The position numbers were made by a program, and so were the translations under genes. Below are positions 22,810 to 30,542 of a stretch of DNA of 34,895 nucleotides, one piece after another. Under the pieces are notes generated by a model. That model searched no databases, was not told the DNA's origin, and worked only from the letters and a program-made list of their open reading frames with translations. Every line of letters starts with the position of its first letter. Position 1 is the first letter of the stretch. The stretch covers positions 1 to 34,895 of the forward strand of contig JAPLKL010000065.1 of NCBI GenBank assembly GCA_026388095.1, written 5' to 3'. This stretch comes from Elusimicrobiota bacterium (GTDB taxonomy: Bacteria > Elusimicrobiota > Elusimicrobia > UBA1565 > UBA9628).

Positions 22810-23919
22810 CTACTTCTTGACTATATCGAGCAGCTCGACCTCGAACACGAGCGTGGCTCCGCCGGGGATGCCCGGCCGGCCCTCGTCTCCATAGGCGATG
22901 GACGCGGGGCAAATGAGCTTGGCCTTGCCCCCCACCTTCATCTTCTGGATACCCTCGGTCCAGCAAGGGATGACGCCCCCGAGCGGGAACTCCGTTGGCT
23001 GCCCCCTCTGCACCGAGCTGTCGAACACCTTGCCGTCCGGGAAGGTGCCGGTGTAGTGGACCTTGACCGTGTCCGCGGCCTTAGGGCTCGCCCCGGTGCC
23101 GGCCTTAATTTCCTTATAAATGAGCCCGGAAGGGAAAGCCTTTGCGCCCGCCTCCTTGGCCGACTTATCCAGGAATTCCTTGGGGTCCTGGACCGGCTCC
23201 TTCTTGACCACTTCGGCGAGTTCCACCTCGAAGACGAGGGCCGCCCCGCCCGGGATGCCGCCCGTGCCGCGGTCGCCGTAGGCGATGTCGGAGGGGCAGA
23301 CGAGCTCGGCCTTGCCGCCCACCTTCATCTTCTGGATGCCCTCGGTCCAGCAGGGGATGACGGCATTGAGGGTGAATTCCATGGGTCCCGCGCCGTGCTT
23401 GGCGGATGCGTCGAACACGCTGCCGTCGACGAGCGTGCCCTTGTAATACGCCTTGACCGTGTCCGTGGCCCCGGGCGCCGCGCCGGTCCCGGCCTTGACC
23501 TCGAAGTAGATGAGCCCGGAAGCGGTTTTCTGGGCGCCCGCCTCCTTGGCCGTCTTGTCCATGAATGCCTGGGACTTCCGCTTCTCCTTCTCCGCCCGGG
23601 CTTTGATCCGGGACTGGGCCAAGTCGTTGATCTTGGGGCCGTAGACCGCGGGCTCCACCTGCGGCTTCTGATTCAGCACGGCGTCCTTGACGCCCAGCTG
23701 GACGTACTTGAGGTCCGCCGCGCTCAGGCTGAAGACGTCGACCTTCTGCGCCAGCCAGATGCCCAGGACATAGAGCGTCTTCTGCTCATCCGTCTGCAGG
23801 GCCGCCGCGGGCTTGGCGAGCTTGGCGGTCTTGCCGGCCGGAGCCGGCCCGGCGGGCGCGGCGAAGATGAAGGTCGGCGACAGCAGGGCGCAGATGACGG
23901 CGGATGCGAGTGTCTTCAC
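22810..23919 (-). CDS. Tandem FKBP-type peptidyl-prolyl isomerase, exported
   Basis: This 369-residue protein catalyses proline cis-trans isomerisation and aids folding outside the cytoplasm. It starts with a GTG at 23919 preceded by GAGAGGTGAG; the N-terminus TLASAVICALLSPTFIFAAP is a signal peptide. Residues 35-130 are a helical FKBP_N-type dimerisation region (LGIWLAQKVDVFSL, KRKSQAFMDKTAKEAG). Two FKBP domains follow, about 135-240 and 262-369, each with a GLIY opening, VIPCWTEGIQKMKVGGKA and IPGGA.LVFEVEL. The two copies are clearly duplicated but diverged. The GKAEL/KL.CP and IAYGD elements are intact in both. The gene stands alone between hairpins and a divergent neighbour. MIP/FkpA-type chaperone function is likely. 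Confidence 0.9.
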   Translation of the reverse strand: MKTLASAVICALLSPTFIFAAPAGPAPAGKTAKLAKPAAALQTDEQKTLYVLGIWLAQKVDVFSLSAADLKYVQLGVKDAVLNQKPQVEPAVYGPKINDLAQSRIKARAEKEKRKSQAFMDKTAKEAGAQKTASGLIYFEVKAGTGAAPGATDTVKAYYKGTLVDGSVFDASAKHGAGPMEFTLNAVIPCWTEGIQKMKVGGKAELVCPSDIAYGDRGTGGIPGGAALVFEVELAEVVKKEPVQDPKEFLDKSAKEAGAKAFPSGLIYKEIKAGTGASPKAADTVKVHYTGTFPDGKVFDSSVQRGQPTEFPLGGVIPCWTEGIQKMKVGGKAKLICPASIAYGDEGRPGIPGGATLVFEVELLDIVKK

Positions 23920-24018
23920 TTTCTCACCTCTCTTGCGGCATGGACGCCGGCGACGGAAGCCAATCATAGCAGATTGTGGACGGGACAAGCTCGGACTGCG
24001 AGATGCTATGATACTCTT
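23920..24018. promoter_or_regulatory. Divergent spacer with promoter-like -10 for the amidase gene
   Basis: This gap lies between the FKBP start (minus) and the amidase start (plus). TATGAT (24007-24012) is a good -10 six bases before the ATG at 24019, with GGGACA (about 23983-23988) as a weak -35. No ribosome binding site precedes the amidase ATG. The FKBP ribosome binding site is at 23922-23931 on the minus strand. Confidence 0.4.
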
Positions 24019-24783
24019 ATGAAGATCGCGCTCTGCCAACTGGATATGGCTTGGGAGGACAAGGCCGCCACCAAACGGCGGATACTCTCCTTGATGAGCG
24101 ACTGCCCGCCCAAGGACCGCATCGGCTGGGTCGTGTTCCCGGAGATGACCCTGACCGGGTTCTCCATGGACGCCGCCAAGACCGCCCTTGACGAGGCGGA
24201 CCTGGCCTTCTTCGCGGAGCTGGCCCGGACGCGCCGCGCCTGCGTCTCGTTCGGCGGCGTGCAAGGCGGCTGCAACAACCTCATCACGCTGGACGCCTCG
24301 GGCCAGGTCATCTCCACCTATTCCAAGACCCACCTCTTCTCCATGGGCAAGGAGGACGCGTCGTATCGGCCGGGAGCCCGGCCGGAGCGGTTCGACCTCG
24401 ACGGCCTCTCCGTGGTCCCCGCCGTGTGCTACGATCTGCGCTTCCCCTACCTCTTCTGGAACCAAGCCGCGCGCGCCGACGTCTTCGTGGTCATCGCCTG
24501 CTGGCCGGCCCGACGCGCCGAGCACTGGATGCGCCTGCTGCAGGCCCGGGCCATCGAGAACCAATGCTACGTGGTCGGGGTCAACCGCACCGGCCGCGAC
24601 CCGCTCCTGGAGTACAGCGGCAACTCCATGATCTTCGACCCCATGGGCGAAGTCGTGCTGGACTGCCGGCAGGGCGAGGGCCTCTTCGTGGCGGCCGCGG
24701 ACGTGGACAAGACCCTGGTCGCGCAGACCCGAACGCGCCTGCCCTTCTTCAAGGACCGCCGGCCGGACTTCGCCCTCGCCTGA
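24019..24783 (+). CDS. Carbon-nitrogen hydrolase, omega-amidase (YafV/Nit2) type
   Basis: This 254-residue nitrilase-superfamily enzyme carries the complete catalytic triad Glu42 (VVFPEMTLTGFS), Lys103 (YSKTHLFSMGKE) and Cys137 (VPAVCYDLRFPYLFWN). The CYDLRFP motif and HWMRLLQARAIENQCYVVGVNR match the omega-amidase group (YafV, Nit2), which hydrolyses 2-oxoglutaramate and 2-oxosuccinamate to the 2-oxo acids and ammonia, cleaning up transaminase by-products. The length is normal for the group. The start at 24019 is set by the conserved MKIALCQLDMAWED opening. It is divergent from the FKBP gene. Ureidopropionase or N-carbamoyl activity is less likely given the LRFP context. Confidence 0.85.
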   Translation: MKIALCQLDMAWEDKAATKRRILSLMSDCPPKDRIGWVVFPEMTLTGFSMDAAKTALDEADLAFFAELARTRRACVSFGGVQGGCNNLITLDASGQVISTYSKTHLFSMGKEDASYRPGARPERFDLDGLSVVPAVCYDLRFPYLFWNQAARADVFVVIACWPARRAEHWMRLLQARAIENQCYVVGVNRTGRDPLLEYSGNSMIFDPMGEVVLDCRQGEGLFVAAADVDKTLVAQTRTRLPFFKDRRPDFALA

Positions 24784-24865
24784 GGCCGCGCGCCCCCTCA
24801 TCCGCGAGTCGGGGTTTTATTATATACTAGGCCAATCCGCGACCCAATATTTGGAGGAGAGATAA

Positions 24866-25563
24866 ATGATAAAGGCCCCGCCGATGAAAGTCTCCCAGGA
24901 AACGGTCACCTTCAAGGTCTCCGAGCTCGAGCCGCTGCTCTCGCCGCCGCCCATGAACATCCCGGCTTTCGAGCCCGCCATGGTCAAGCTCAAGGACGGA
25001 CAGACCATGGTCATCCGCCCCATCAAGCTGGAGGAGGCGCCCCTGTTCCTCGGCTACATGGAAAAGCTCATGAAGGTCGACCATGACTTCTACGACATCG
25101 TGGGCGCGCGCGTTTACGCCGAGATCCTGGGTTGGGTCCGCAACCGCCTCAAGGACCCCTACCACCTCGTCGGCGCCATCGACGGGCAAGTGGTGGCCTT
25201 CTGCAACGGCCGCCTCATGAACGAGAACATCAACATCAGCCTGCACACCATGGCCTTCCGGCGCGGCCTGCGCGCGGGCGCCATCATGTACTACGCCAAG
25301 TGCGACTACTGCTTCGAGACCCTCAAGCAGAAGGAGTTCTGGGCCACCTACGAGAGCTACAACAGCCGTCCTACCCCTGGCCGGACGTCCAGCACGAGCT
25401 GGGCGGCGCCAAGGTGTTCTATATGACCAAGAGCTACTGGGACAACTCGATCAAGCAGTACCTGGAGCAGATGACCCAGACCAAGCTCGTGCGCCCGGTC
25501 CCGGCCGCCCTGCTCAAGAAGAACGAGAAGCTCATCATGCCGACCAAGCTGGAAGAGGATTAG
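24866..25563 (+). pseudogene. GNAT-like acyltransferase gene with a frameshift
   Basis: The reading frame that begins with a strong GGAGGAGA ribosome binding site and ATG at 24866 encodes MVIRPIKLEEAPLFLGYMEK and YHLVGAIDGQVVAFCNGRLM, resembling a GNAT N-acetyltransferase core. At about 25361-25363 it loses sense and ends in RPTPGRTSSTSW. The -1 frame continues with QPSYPWPDVQHELGG, KVFYMTKSYWDNSIKQYL and ends MPTKLEED at 25563. Restoring a single base near 25362 joins both into about 232 residues. A larger deletion of 4, 7 or more bases is also possible. A TATACT box (24823-24828) lies upstream and a strong terminator follows. It may be a true pseudogene, a programmed shift, or an assembly error. 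Confidence 0.68.
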
Positions 25564-25587
25564 ACCTCGGCCGGCCGCAGTCTCGAA

Positions 25588-25623
25588 CAAGCGCCCCGGA
25601 GGGGTTTTCCTCCGGGGCGCTTG
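25588..25623 (+). terminator. Strong hairpin terminator after the GNAT-like gene
   Basis: Positions 25588-25602 pair perfectly with 25609-25623 (15 bp) around the loop GGTTTT. The stem is GC-rich and is followed by GAAATTTC rather than a T-run. It lies 25 bases after the frameshifted gene's stop. Confidence 0.75.
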
Positions 25624-25643
25624 AAATTTCATAGAATCCCGGT

Positions 25644-26780
25644 ATGAAGAAGACCACAGCCCTCTTTTTCCTCACCGCAGCCCTGGGCCTGGCCGGCTGC
25701 CACACCGCCCCGGTCAAGCCCGTCGATACCAGGGTGCCGCGCTTCTACGGGGACGATGCCCTGCAGAAGGAGCTCGGCGCGCTGTTCAAGCAGCCCTACT
25801 CGGACACCCAATCCGTGGACGTGATCTACGTCACCAACCGCAACGCGGCCGGCGACGCGGCGGAATGCGACGACACGTCCTTCGGGATCAGCCCGTCCGA
25901 CAAGCTCTCCTACGGCGTATGCACCTTCAACGTTCCCAAGCGCCACCATATCGGCGGCTTCGAAATCGCTCCCAACCCGCGCGCCGACCCCCACATGTAC
26001 TACCGGCTGCTCAACTACTCCCCGCTAGACGAGGCGGGCTTGGCCGAGCGCCTGCGCCAGAAGCAGGGCTCGGACATCCTGGTCTTCATCCACGGCTTCA
26101 ACGTGAAGTTCCAGGAGGCCATGCTGCGCGCGGCGCAGATCGCCTACGACCTCAAGTTCCAGGGGCCGGTGGTCCTGTTCTCCTGGCCGGCCGGCGCGGA
26201 GGAGGGGATGTTCAACTCCGCCATGGTCACTCGCACCTACGGCGATAACCTCTCCAACGCGCTCAAGAGCGTAACCCCGGCCCAGGCCTTCTTCAAGCAG
26301 CTCGCGGGGCTGAACCAGACCGTGCACGTGATGGTCCACTCCATGGGCCACCAGGTGACGCTGCGGGCGCTCTCCCAGCTCGCCCAGGGCTCCGACAAGC
26401 CCTTCATCGGCGAGCTCATCCTCAACGCCCCGGACTTCCCGCTCAAGGACTTCCAGCGCGTGATGCCCCAGCTCAAGAAGGTGGCCGGTCGCGTGACCGT
26501 GTACTGCTCCTACAACGACAACGCCATCGCCGCATCCGAGTCCTACAACAAGAACCGGCGCATGGGCGCCTGCGAGCGCGTCAGCGGCACGGACATGATC
26601 AACGTAGGCGAGATCGACGCCCCGACCATGGGCGTCGGAGGCCTCGGGCACAGCTACTACTCCTCGCGGCCGATATTGACCGACATCTTCCAGGTGCTCC
26701 TGGGGATACCGGCGGAGGACAGGCTCTTCATCCGCAAGAGCGAGACCAACGGGACGGAGGATTACTACCTGAGGCCGTAG
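25644..26780 (+). CDS. DUF900-type alpha/beta hydrolase lipoprotein
   Basis: This 378-residue protein has a lipobox, GLAGC, predicting lipidation at Cys19. It then has an alpha/beta hydrolase domain of the DUF900 type: VDVIYVTNRNAAGDAAEC, then ILVFIHGFNVKFQEAMLRAA, VVLFSWPAGAEEG and VMVHSMGHQVTLRAL with the nucleophile Ser near residue 231. A likely acid is in LILNAPDFPL and the His in GLGHSYYSSRP. These are consistent with an esterase or lipase acting in the envelope. The start is clear from the signal sequence MKKTTALFFLTAALGLAGCH. A hairpin terminator precedes it and another follows, so it is probably transcribed alone. Substrate unknown. Confidence 0.85.
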   Translation: MKKTTALFFLTAALGLAGCHTAPVKPVDTRVPRFYGDDALQKELGALFKQPYSDTQSVDVIYVTNRNAAGDAAECDDTSFGISPSDKLSYGVCTFNVPKRHHIGGFEIAPNPRADPHMYYRLLNYSPLDEAGLAERLRQKQGSDILVFIHGFNVKFQEAMLRAAQIAYDLKFQGPVVLFSWPAGAEEGMFNSAMVTRTYGDNLSNALKSVTPAQAFFKQLAGLNQTVHVMVHSMGHQVTLRALSQLAQGSDKPFIGELILNAPDFPLKDFQRVMPQLKKVAGRVTVYCSYNDNAIAASESYNKNRRMGACERVSGTDMINVGEIDAPTMGVGGLGHSYYSSRPILTDIFQVLLGIPAEDRLFIRKSETNGTEDYYLRP

Positions 26781-26781
26781 A

Positions 26782-26802
26782 GCCCGGGCCCTAGGCCTGG
26801 GC
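26782..26802. terminator. Short hairpin between convergent genes
   Basis: GCCCGGGCC (26782-26790) pairs with GGCCTGGGC (26794-26802), nine pairs including one G-T, around CTA. It lies between the convergent hydrolase and response-regulator genes and may stop both transcripts. Confidence 0.5.
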
Positions 26803-26807
26803 GGGAG

Positions 26808-27206
26808 TCAGGCCTGCGCCTTGCGCTTCTCGAGGATCTTGGCCACGTTGCCGATGAGGTCCTCCGGAGCGAAGGGCTTGGTCAGGAACCCGTCGACCTG
26901 GACCGTGGCCGTGAAGAGCCGGCTCATCTCGCGCAGCGCCGAGACCACCAGGATGGGGATGCCCCGGGTGCGGGGGTTGTTGCGGATGACGGTCCCCACC
27001 GTGTAGCCGTCCGACTTGGGCATCATGATGTCGAGGACCAGGAGGTCGGGCAGCTCGAGGGCGGGATCGTCGGGCTGGATGCCCAGCTTCTTGAGCGTCT
27101 CCAGGCCGGAGGTGCAGGTGACCACCTTGTGGCCGGCCTTGGTCAGGATGGTGGCCATGAGCTTGAGGACGCTCGCGTCGTCATCGCTGACCATGATCTG
27201 GGCCAT
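26808..27206 (-). CDS. Single-domain response regulator
   Basis: This 132-residue protein is a stand-alone CheY-like receiver domain. Acidic residues Asp8-Asp10 near the N-terminus (MVSDDDASVLKL) bind Mg2+, Asp59 in LLVLDIMMPKSDGY is the phosphoacceptor, ILVVSAL holds the switch Ser/Thr, and FLTKPFAPEDL the conserved Lys. There is no output domain, so it should act by binding a partner or relaying phosphate. It is the last gene of a minus-strand group. Nothing in the window encodes a histidine kinase. Confidence 0.88.
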   Translation of the reverse strand: MAQIMVSDDDASVLKLMATILTKAGHKVVTCTSGLETLKKLGIQPDDPALELPDLLVLDIMMPKSDGYTVGTVIRNNPRTRGIPILVVSALREMSRLFTATVQVDGFLTKPFAPEDLIGNVAKILEKRKAQA

Positions 27207-27237
27207 GGATTCATGGTACCACCTTCACGACAGGTCG

Positions 27238-27720
27238 TCAAGAAGGACGGCCGAAGATCCTAAGGTGCGCGCCCGGCGAGAGCTCGAGGAAGGAGCCCCG
27301 GGCCGCCGCATAGAGCGCGGCGTCGGGGCCGCGCATCTCCCCCTCCACGAAGACCATGCGATGGCGGCGGGCGGTGATGCGGGTCTCGACGAGCATGGTC
27401 GCGCCCAGCGGCACCGCGCGGCGGAAATCCGTCGCGAGCTTCACGGTCATCACGCGACAGCCGGCCAGCCAGGCCGCGGCGCCGAGCGCCTCGTCGAGCA
27501 CGGTCAGGACCGCCCCCCCGTGCGCGTGCCCGGGGGCCCCCTCGGTGGCCGGCCGGAATCTCGCCACGGCCGCCAGGGAGCGGTCGGGCCGCTGATAATA
27601 GTCGATGACGACCGGGGCCTGCGCCGATGCGGGCCCCGTGAAAGCGCGGCGCGCCTCGCAGAAAGGGAACGGCTGCACGGGCTTCCAGTCGGGGAGCGGC
27701 CAATCGGACAGCGAGGTCAT
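27238..27720 (-). CDS. Hotdog-fold thioesterase (PaaI/4HBT type)
   Basis: This 160-residue protein has the PaaI-like hotdog thioesterase motif HAHGGAVLTVLDEALGAAAW, followed by VMTVKLATDFRRAVPLG and ALVE-type strand TMLVETRITARRHRMVFVEG. Such enzymes hydrolyse acyl-CoA thioesters. The ATG at 27720 overlaps the zinc-ribbon gene's stop (ATGA), which fixes it over an upstream in-frame extension. The Pro-rich start (SLSDWPLPDWKPVQPFPF) is unusual but seen in related proteins. The natural substrate cannot be told. Confidence 0.8.
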   Translation of the reverse strand: MTSLSDWPLPDWKPVQPFPFCEARRAFTGPASAQAPVVIDYYQRPDRSLAAVARFRPATEGAPGHAHGGAVLTVLDEALGAAAWLAGCRVMTVKLATDFRRAVPLGATMLVETRITARRHRMVFVEGEMRGPDAALYAAARGSFLELSPGAHLRIFGRPS

Positions 27721-28028
27721 TGCAGCGGCCGCTGAGGCGGGCCCTTGCGGAACAGCGCGTCGAAGGCGCCCCGGGACTTCGGGCTCTTGGGCTGCGGCGG
27801 AGTGCGCGCCGGGCCGCGGCGGGGCCGGAAATAATCGCAGCTGGTGGAGCAGGTCTTGTCGGCCACCGGTTCGGCCTGGGTCTCCTTGCACTCGGAGCGG
27901 TAGCTGGGCTCCTCGAAGAAGCAGTTGCGGCAGCAGCGGGTGTCGGACTCGCAGCCGGGGCAGCGGTCCTGGCGGCCGAAGGCGTTGCCCTCCAGATCCT
28001 GACCGCAGCGATAGCAGGCCGTGGTCAT
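27717..28028 (-). CDS. Small cysteine-rich zinc-binding protein
   Basis: This 103-residue protein begins MTTACYRCGQDLEGNAFGRQ and has further pairs in DRCPGCESDTRCCRNC and TCSTSCDYF. Cysteines come as CxxC units (residues 5/8, 23/26) plus several more, consistent with one or two zinc ribbons. The C-terminal third is basic and Pro-rich and probably unstructured. It overlaps both neighbours by four bases (ATGA), so it is translated as part of the operon. I know no specific function for it; a nucleic-acid or protein-binding zinc ribbon is the best description. Confidence 0.72.
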   Translation of the reverse strand: MTTACYRCGQDLEGNAFGRQDRCPGCESDTRCCRNCFFEEPSYRSECKETQAEPVADKTCSTSCDYFRPRRGPARTPPQPKSPKSRGAFDALFRKGPPQRPLQ

Positions 28029-29290
28029 GGCTTCTTGCCCCCCGCTTCGTCCAAGACTTCCTGAAGGGAGCGCGCGGCGTCCGGGAAGGCCTTGCCCGCC
28101 TTGATGTCCCTCTTAAGCAGAGCCGCGGCCTCGTCCTTGCGGGCCAAGGCCAGCAGGGCCTTGGCCCGGACCTTGGTCACGGCCAGGCGGTTGGCCCCGT
28201 AGGACAGCTTGTCCGCGGCCTCGGCCTTGGCCAGAGCCCCGGCCGCGTCGCCCTTGCCCAGCAGGACGCGCGCCCAGCGGTAGGGATAGACGTAGTCGGA
28301 GGGATAGGCCGCGACCAGCTCGCCGTAGAAGGCGCCTAGGCCGGCGTCGTCGCCGGCCTGCTCCAGGAAGAAGCGCCGGTCGTCGTCATGGTTGCGGTCC
28401 GCTCCGGTCTTTAGGCCCATGCCGTCGAGGAAGGCCGCGGCGCGCTTGAGCAGCGCGGCCTCCTGGTCCTTATGACCCAGGCCGGAGTAGACCTGGGCCA
28501 GCGCCTCGACCCCGGAGCGGAAGTCGGCGCAGCGCACGGGAGCAGGCGCGAAGAGCCGCTTCACCGAGAGGCTCTCCAGGGCGCGGCGCTCCGCATCCAG
28601 CAGCTCCTGGCGCCGCGGGGCGGGCAAAGACTCCAGGAGCTTGGCCGCGTGCATCACGTCGTAAGCCGCATCGCAGCCGTCCTCCTGGGACATCAAGGTC
28701 ATGAGCGCGGAAGCGGCCTTCTCGCCCGAGCCGCGCGCCAGCGCCAGCCGCGCCTCCAGGATGTTCCAGCCCCGCCGCGCGCGCAGGCTCTTGAGCCGCT
28801 CGGCCGGGAGCTTGGACACTTCCTTGGCGGCCTTGTCGTCCTCGCCGGCCAGGAGCCTCTGCTCGAGGCGCGACTCGGCCTCGGCCAGCGGGTCCGGGGC
28901 CGCGACCTTGAGCATCGCGCCCAGTCGCGCCAGGAAATCCGCCTCCGTCTGCTCCCCGGCGATGCGTCCCAGGACCTCGCCTTTGGGGCTGACCAGCACG
29001 AAGCTGGGCAGGGCCGTCACCGCGTACTTGGCCTTGAGCGTCCCGCCTTCCTCCTTGTCCACGTCCTCTTTGAGGAGCACCAGACCCTGGGCCGCGACCG
29101 CGAAGGGGTCCTTGGATAGCACGTTGGCGGCCATGTAATAGCAGGAGTAGCACCAGGGGGCCTGGAACTCGATGAGCAGGGGCCGGCGCGCGGCCCGGGA
29201 CTGAGCCTCGGCCTGGGCGCGGTCCTCCAGCCAGACCGGGGCGGCCTGGGCGGAGACGTTGAGGAAAAGCAAGGCAGCCAGGATCTTCAT
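28025..29290 (-). CDS. Periplasmic thioredoxin-like protein with helical repeat C-terminus
   Basis: This 421-residue protein has a signal peptide (MKILAALLFLNVSAQAAP) and a thioredoxin-fold domain at residues 20-125 with the redox-active WCYSC (Cys47, Cys50) and cis-Pro segment TALPSFVLVSPKG. Residues 130-420 are Ala/Leu-rich helices, likely TPR-like repeats (for example AEAESRLEQRLLAGEDDKAA and LAKAEAADKLSYGANRLA). It resembles thiol-disulfide proteins that service envelope or secretion proteins. It overlaps the zinc-ribbon gene by four bases and follows the lytic transglycosylase by 27 bases. No partner such as DsbD is in the window. Confidence 0.83.
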   Translation of the reverse strand: MKILAALLFLNVSAQAAPVWLEDRAQAEAQSRAARRPLLIEFQAPWCYSCYYMAANVLSKDPFAVAAQGLVLLKEDVDKEEGGTLKAKYAVTALPSFVLVSPKGEVLGRIAGEQTEADFLARLGAMLKVAAPDPLAEAESRLEQRLLAGEDDKAAKEVSKLPAERLKSLRARRGWNILEARLALARGSGEKAASALMTLMSQEDGCDAAYDVMHAAKLLESLPAPRRQELLDAERRALESLSVKRLFAPAPVRCADFRSGVEALAQVYSGLGHKDQEAALLKRAAAFLDGMGLKTGADRNHDDDRRFFLEQAGDDAGLGAFYGELVAAYPSDYVYPYRWARVLLGKGDAAGALAKAEAADKLSYGANRLAVTKVRAKALLALARKDEAAALLKRDIKAGKAFPDAARSLQEVLDEAGGKKP

Positions 29291-29317
29291 GCCGACATGA
29301 TATCAAAAGGCGCCGGC

Positions 29318-30442
29318 TCAGGCCTTGTAAAGCCCGCGCAGGTGCAGGTAGGTGCTCAGGACCTTCTGGACGTAGGCCATGGTCTCGCGGTAGGGCGGCA
29401 CGCCGCCGTATTTCTGCACGGCCCCGGGGCCCGCGTTGTAGGAGGCGATGACCTTCTTGACGTCGCTGCTCGCGAAGGGGTTGATGCCGGCCAAGGCCGA
29501 GAAGGAGATGTCCGTGAACTTGTTCCACATGCTCTTCAGGAACGCCACGCCGGCGCGCAGGTTGGTCGAGGCGTCGTAGAGGTGGTCCGGGTTGGCGACC
29601 CCGAGGCCCCGGCCCGTGTCCGGCATGATCTGCATCAGGCCCCGCGCGCCCACCGGGCTGGTGGCGCCGGTCTGGAAGCCGGACTCGTTCTGCACCAAGG
29701 CCAGGACCAGCAGCGGGTCGACCTTCTGGCGGACGGCCTCGGCGATGGTCATGTCGATGACTTTCTGGCTGGCGCCGCGGCCCTTGAGATAGTCGGCCAC
29801 CTTGGAGAAGCGCGAGCGGTCCGCGGCGTCGAGCGCGAGCGGGCTGGGCACCTCGCGGATCACGAGCCCCCGGGCCGGCGCCGGGGCGGCGAAGGCCGCG
29901 GCCGGGGCCACGGCGAAGACGGCCCGCGGCAGCGGGGCGGGGCGGGAGAAGCCGGCGTTGTCGAAAAGGCGGTCCAGGGACTGCGCGTCCGAGACCAGGC
30001 TTATTCGAGCTTTGAGATCCTCGAAGAACTTCTTCTGGTCCCCGGAGACGGCGCTCTGCTGGAGCTTCTTGACGGCTTGGAAAGCCTCGACTTGGGCCTG
30101 AGCCAGGAGCGCGGCCGGACTGGGCTGGACCAGCCCGCCGTGCAGGAACGGGAAAAGCTCGCCGGTGAGAGCCCGCTTCCAGGCGTCCAGGCGCAGCTGC
30201 GCGGGCCGGAGCGTCTCCACCGAGACCGCCGCCTCGCCCGCCGACTTGACCTGGGCGAGTTCCGGGCCATACTTCGCCTGCATCTGCGGCGTCAGCTTCG
30301 CCACGTAGTCGGTCCAGTCCCGGACGTCGCCTAGGAGCCGGCTTTGGTCGCGCTGCAGGACGGCCTGGGCCTGGTCCTCCGGAACGGCCGCGCCGGCCGG
30401 GGCCGCTGCCGCGAGGATGATTCCCAGGAGTAGGAACTTCAT
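29318..30442 (-). CDS. Lytic transglycosylase, SLT domain
   Basis: This 374-residue exported enzyme cleaves the glycan chain of peptidoglycan. The signal peptide is MKFLLLGIILAAAAPAGAAV. The C-terminal half has the Slt70-like catalytic domain: VLALVQNESGFQTGATSP with the catalytic Glu near residue 250, GARGLMQIMPDTGRGLGV, NLRAGVAFLKSMW and ASYNAGPGAVQKYGG, YRETMAYVQKVL. The N-terminal half (about residues 25-200) is helical with no clear domain. The ATG at 30442 sits on an AT-rich TACTAT-like box with no ribosome binding site. It heads the minus-strand group and is divergent from the radical SAM gene. Confidence 0.9.
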   Translation of the reverse strand: MKFLLLGIILAAAAPAGAAVPEDQAQAVLQRDQSRLLGDVRDWTDYVAKLTPQMQAKYGPELAQVKSAGEAAVSVETLRPAQLRLDAWKRALTGELFPFLHGGLVQPSPAALLAQAQVEAFQAVKKLQQSAVSGDQKKFFEDLKARISLVSDAQSLDRLFDNAGFSRPAPLPRAVFAVAPAAAFAAPAPARGLVIREVPSPLALDAADRSRFSKVADYLKGRGASQKVIDMTIAEAVRQKVDPLLVLALVQNESGFQTGATSPVGARGLMQIMPDTGRGLGVANPDHLYDASTNLRAGVAFLKSMWNKFTDISFSALAGINPFASSDVKKVIASYNAGPGAVQKYGGVPPYRETMAYVQKVLSTYLHLRGLYKA

Positions 30443-30542
30443 ACTAATAGTATGGGCCCCTTCGGTCCCTCTTCCCAGGAGCCGAGTACCCTGCACCCTC
30501 TAGGACTTTAGTCCTAGGCCCGGAGTTGAGCCGCGGCGGGAA
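30443..30542. promoter_or_regulatory. Divergent spacer with hairpin and AT-rich start regions
   Basis: This 100-base gap holds a perfect 7-bp hairpin, CTAGGAC (30500-30506) and GTCCTAG (30511-30517) around TTTA. Near the lytic transglycosylase start is the AT-rich ATACTAATAGTAT. TTGAGC near 30526 and TAACAT (30551-30556, inside the first radical SAM codons) form a possible promoter if translation begins at the second ATG. Confidence 0.35.
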
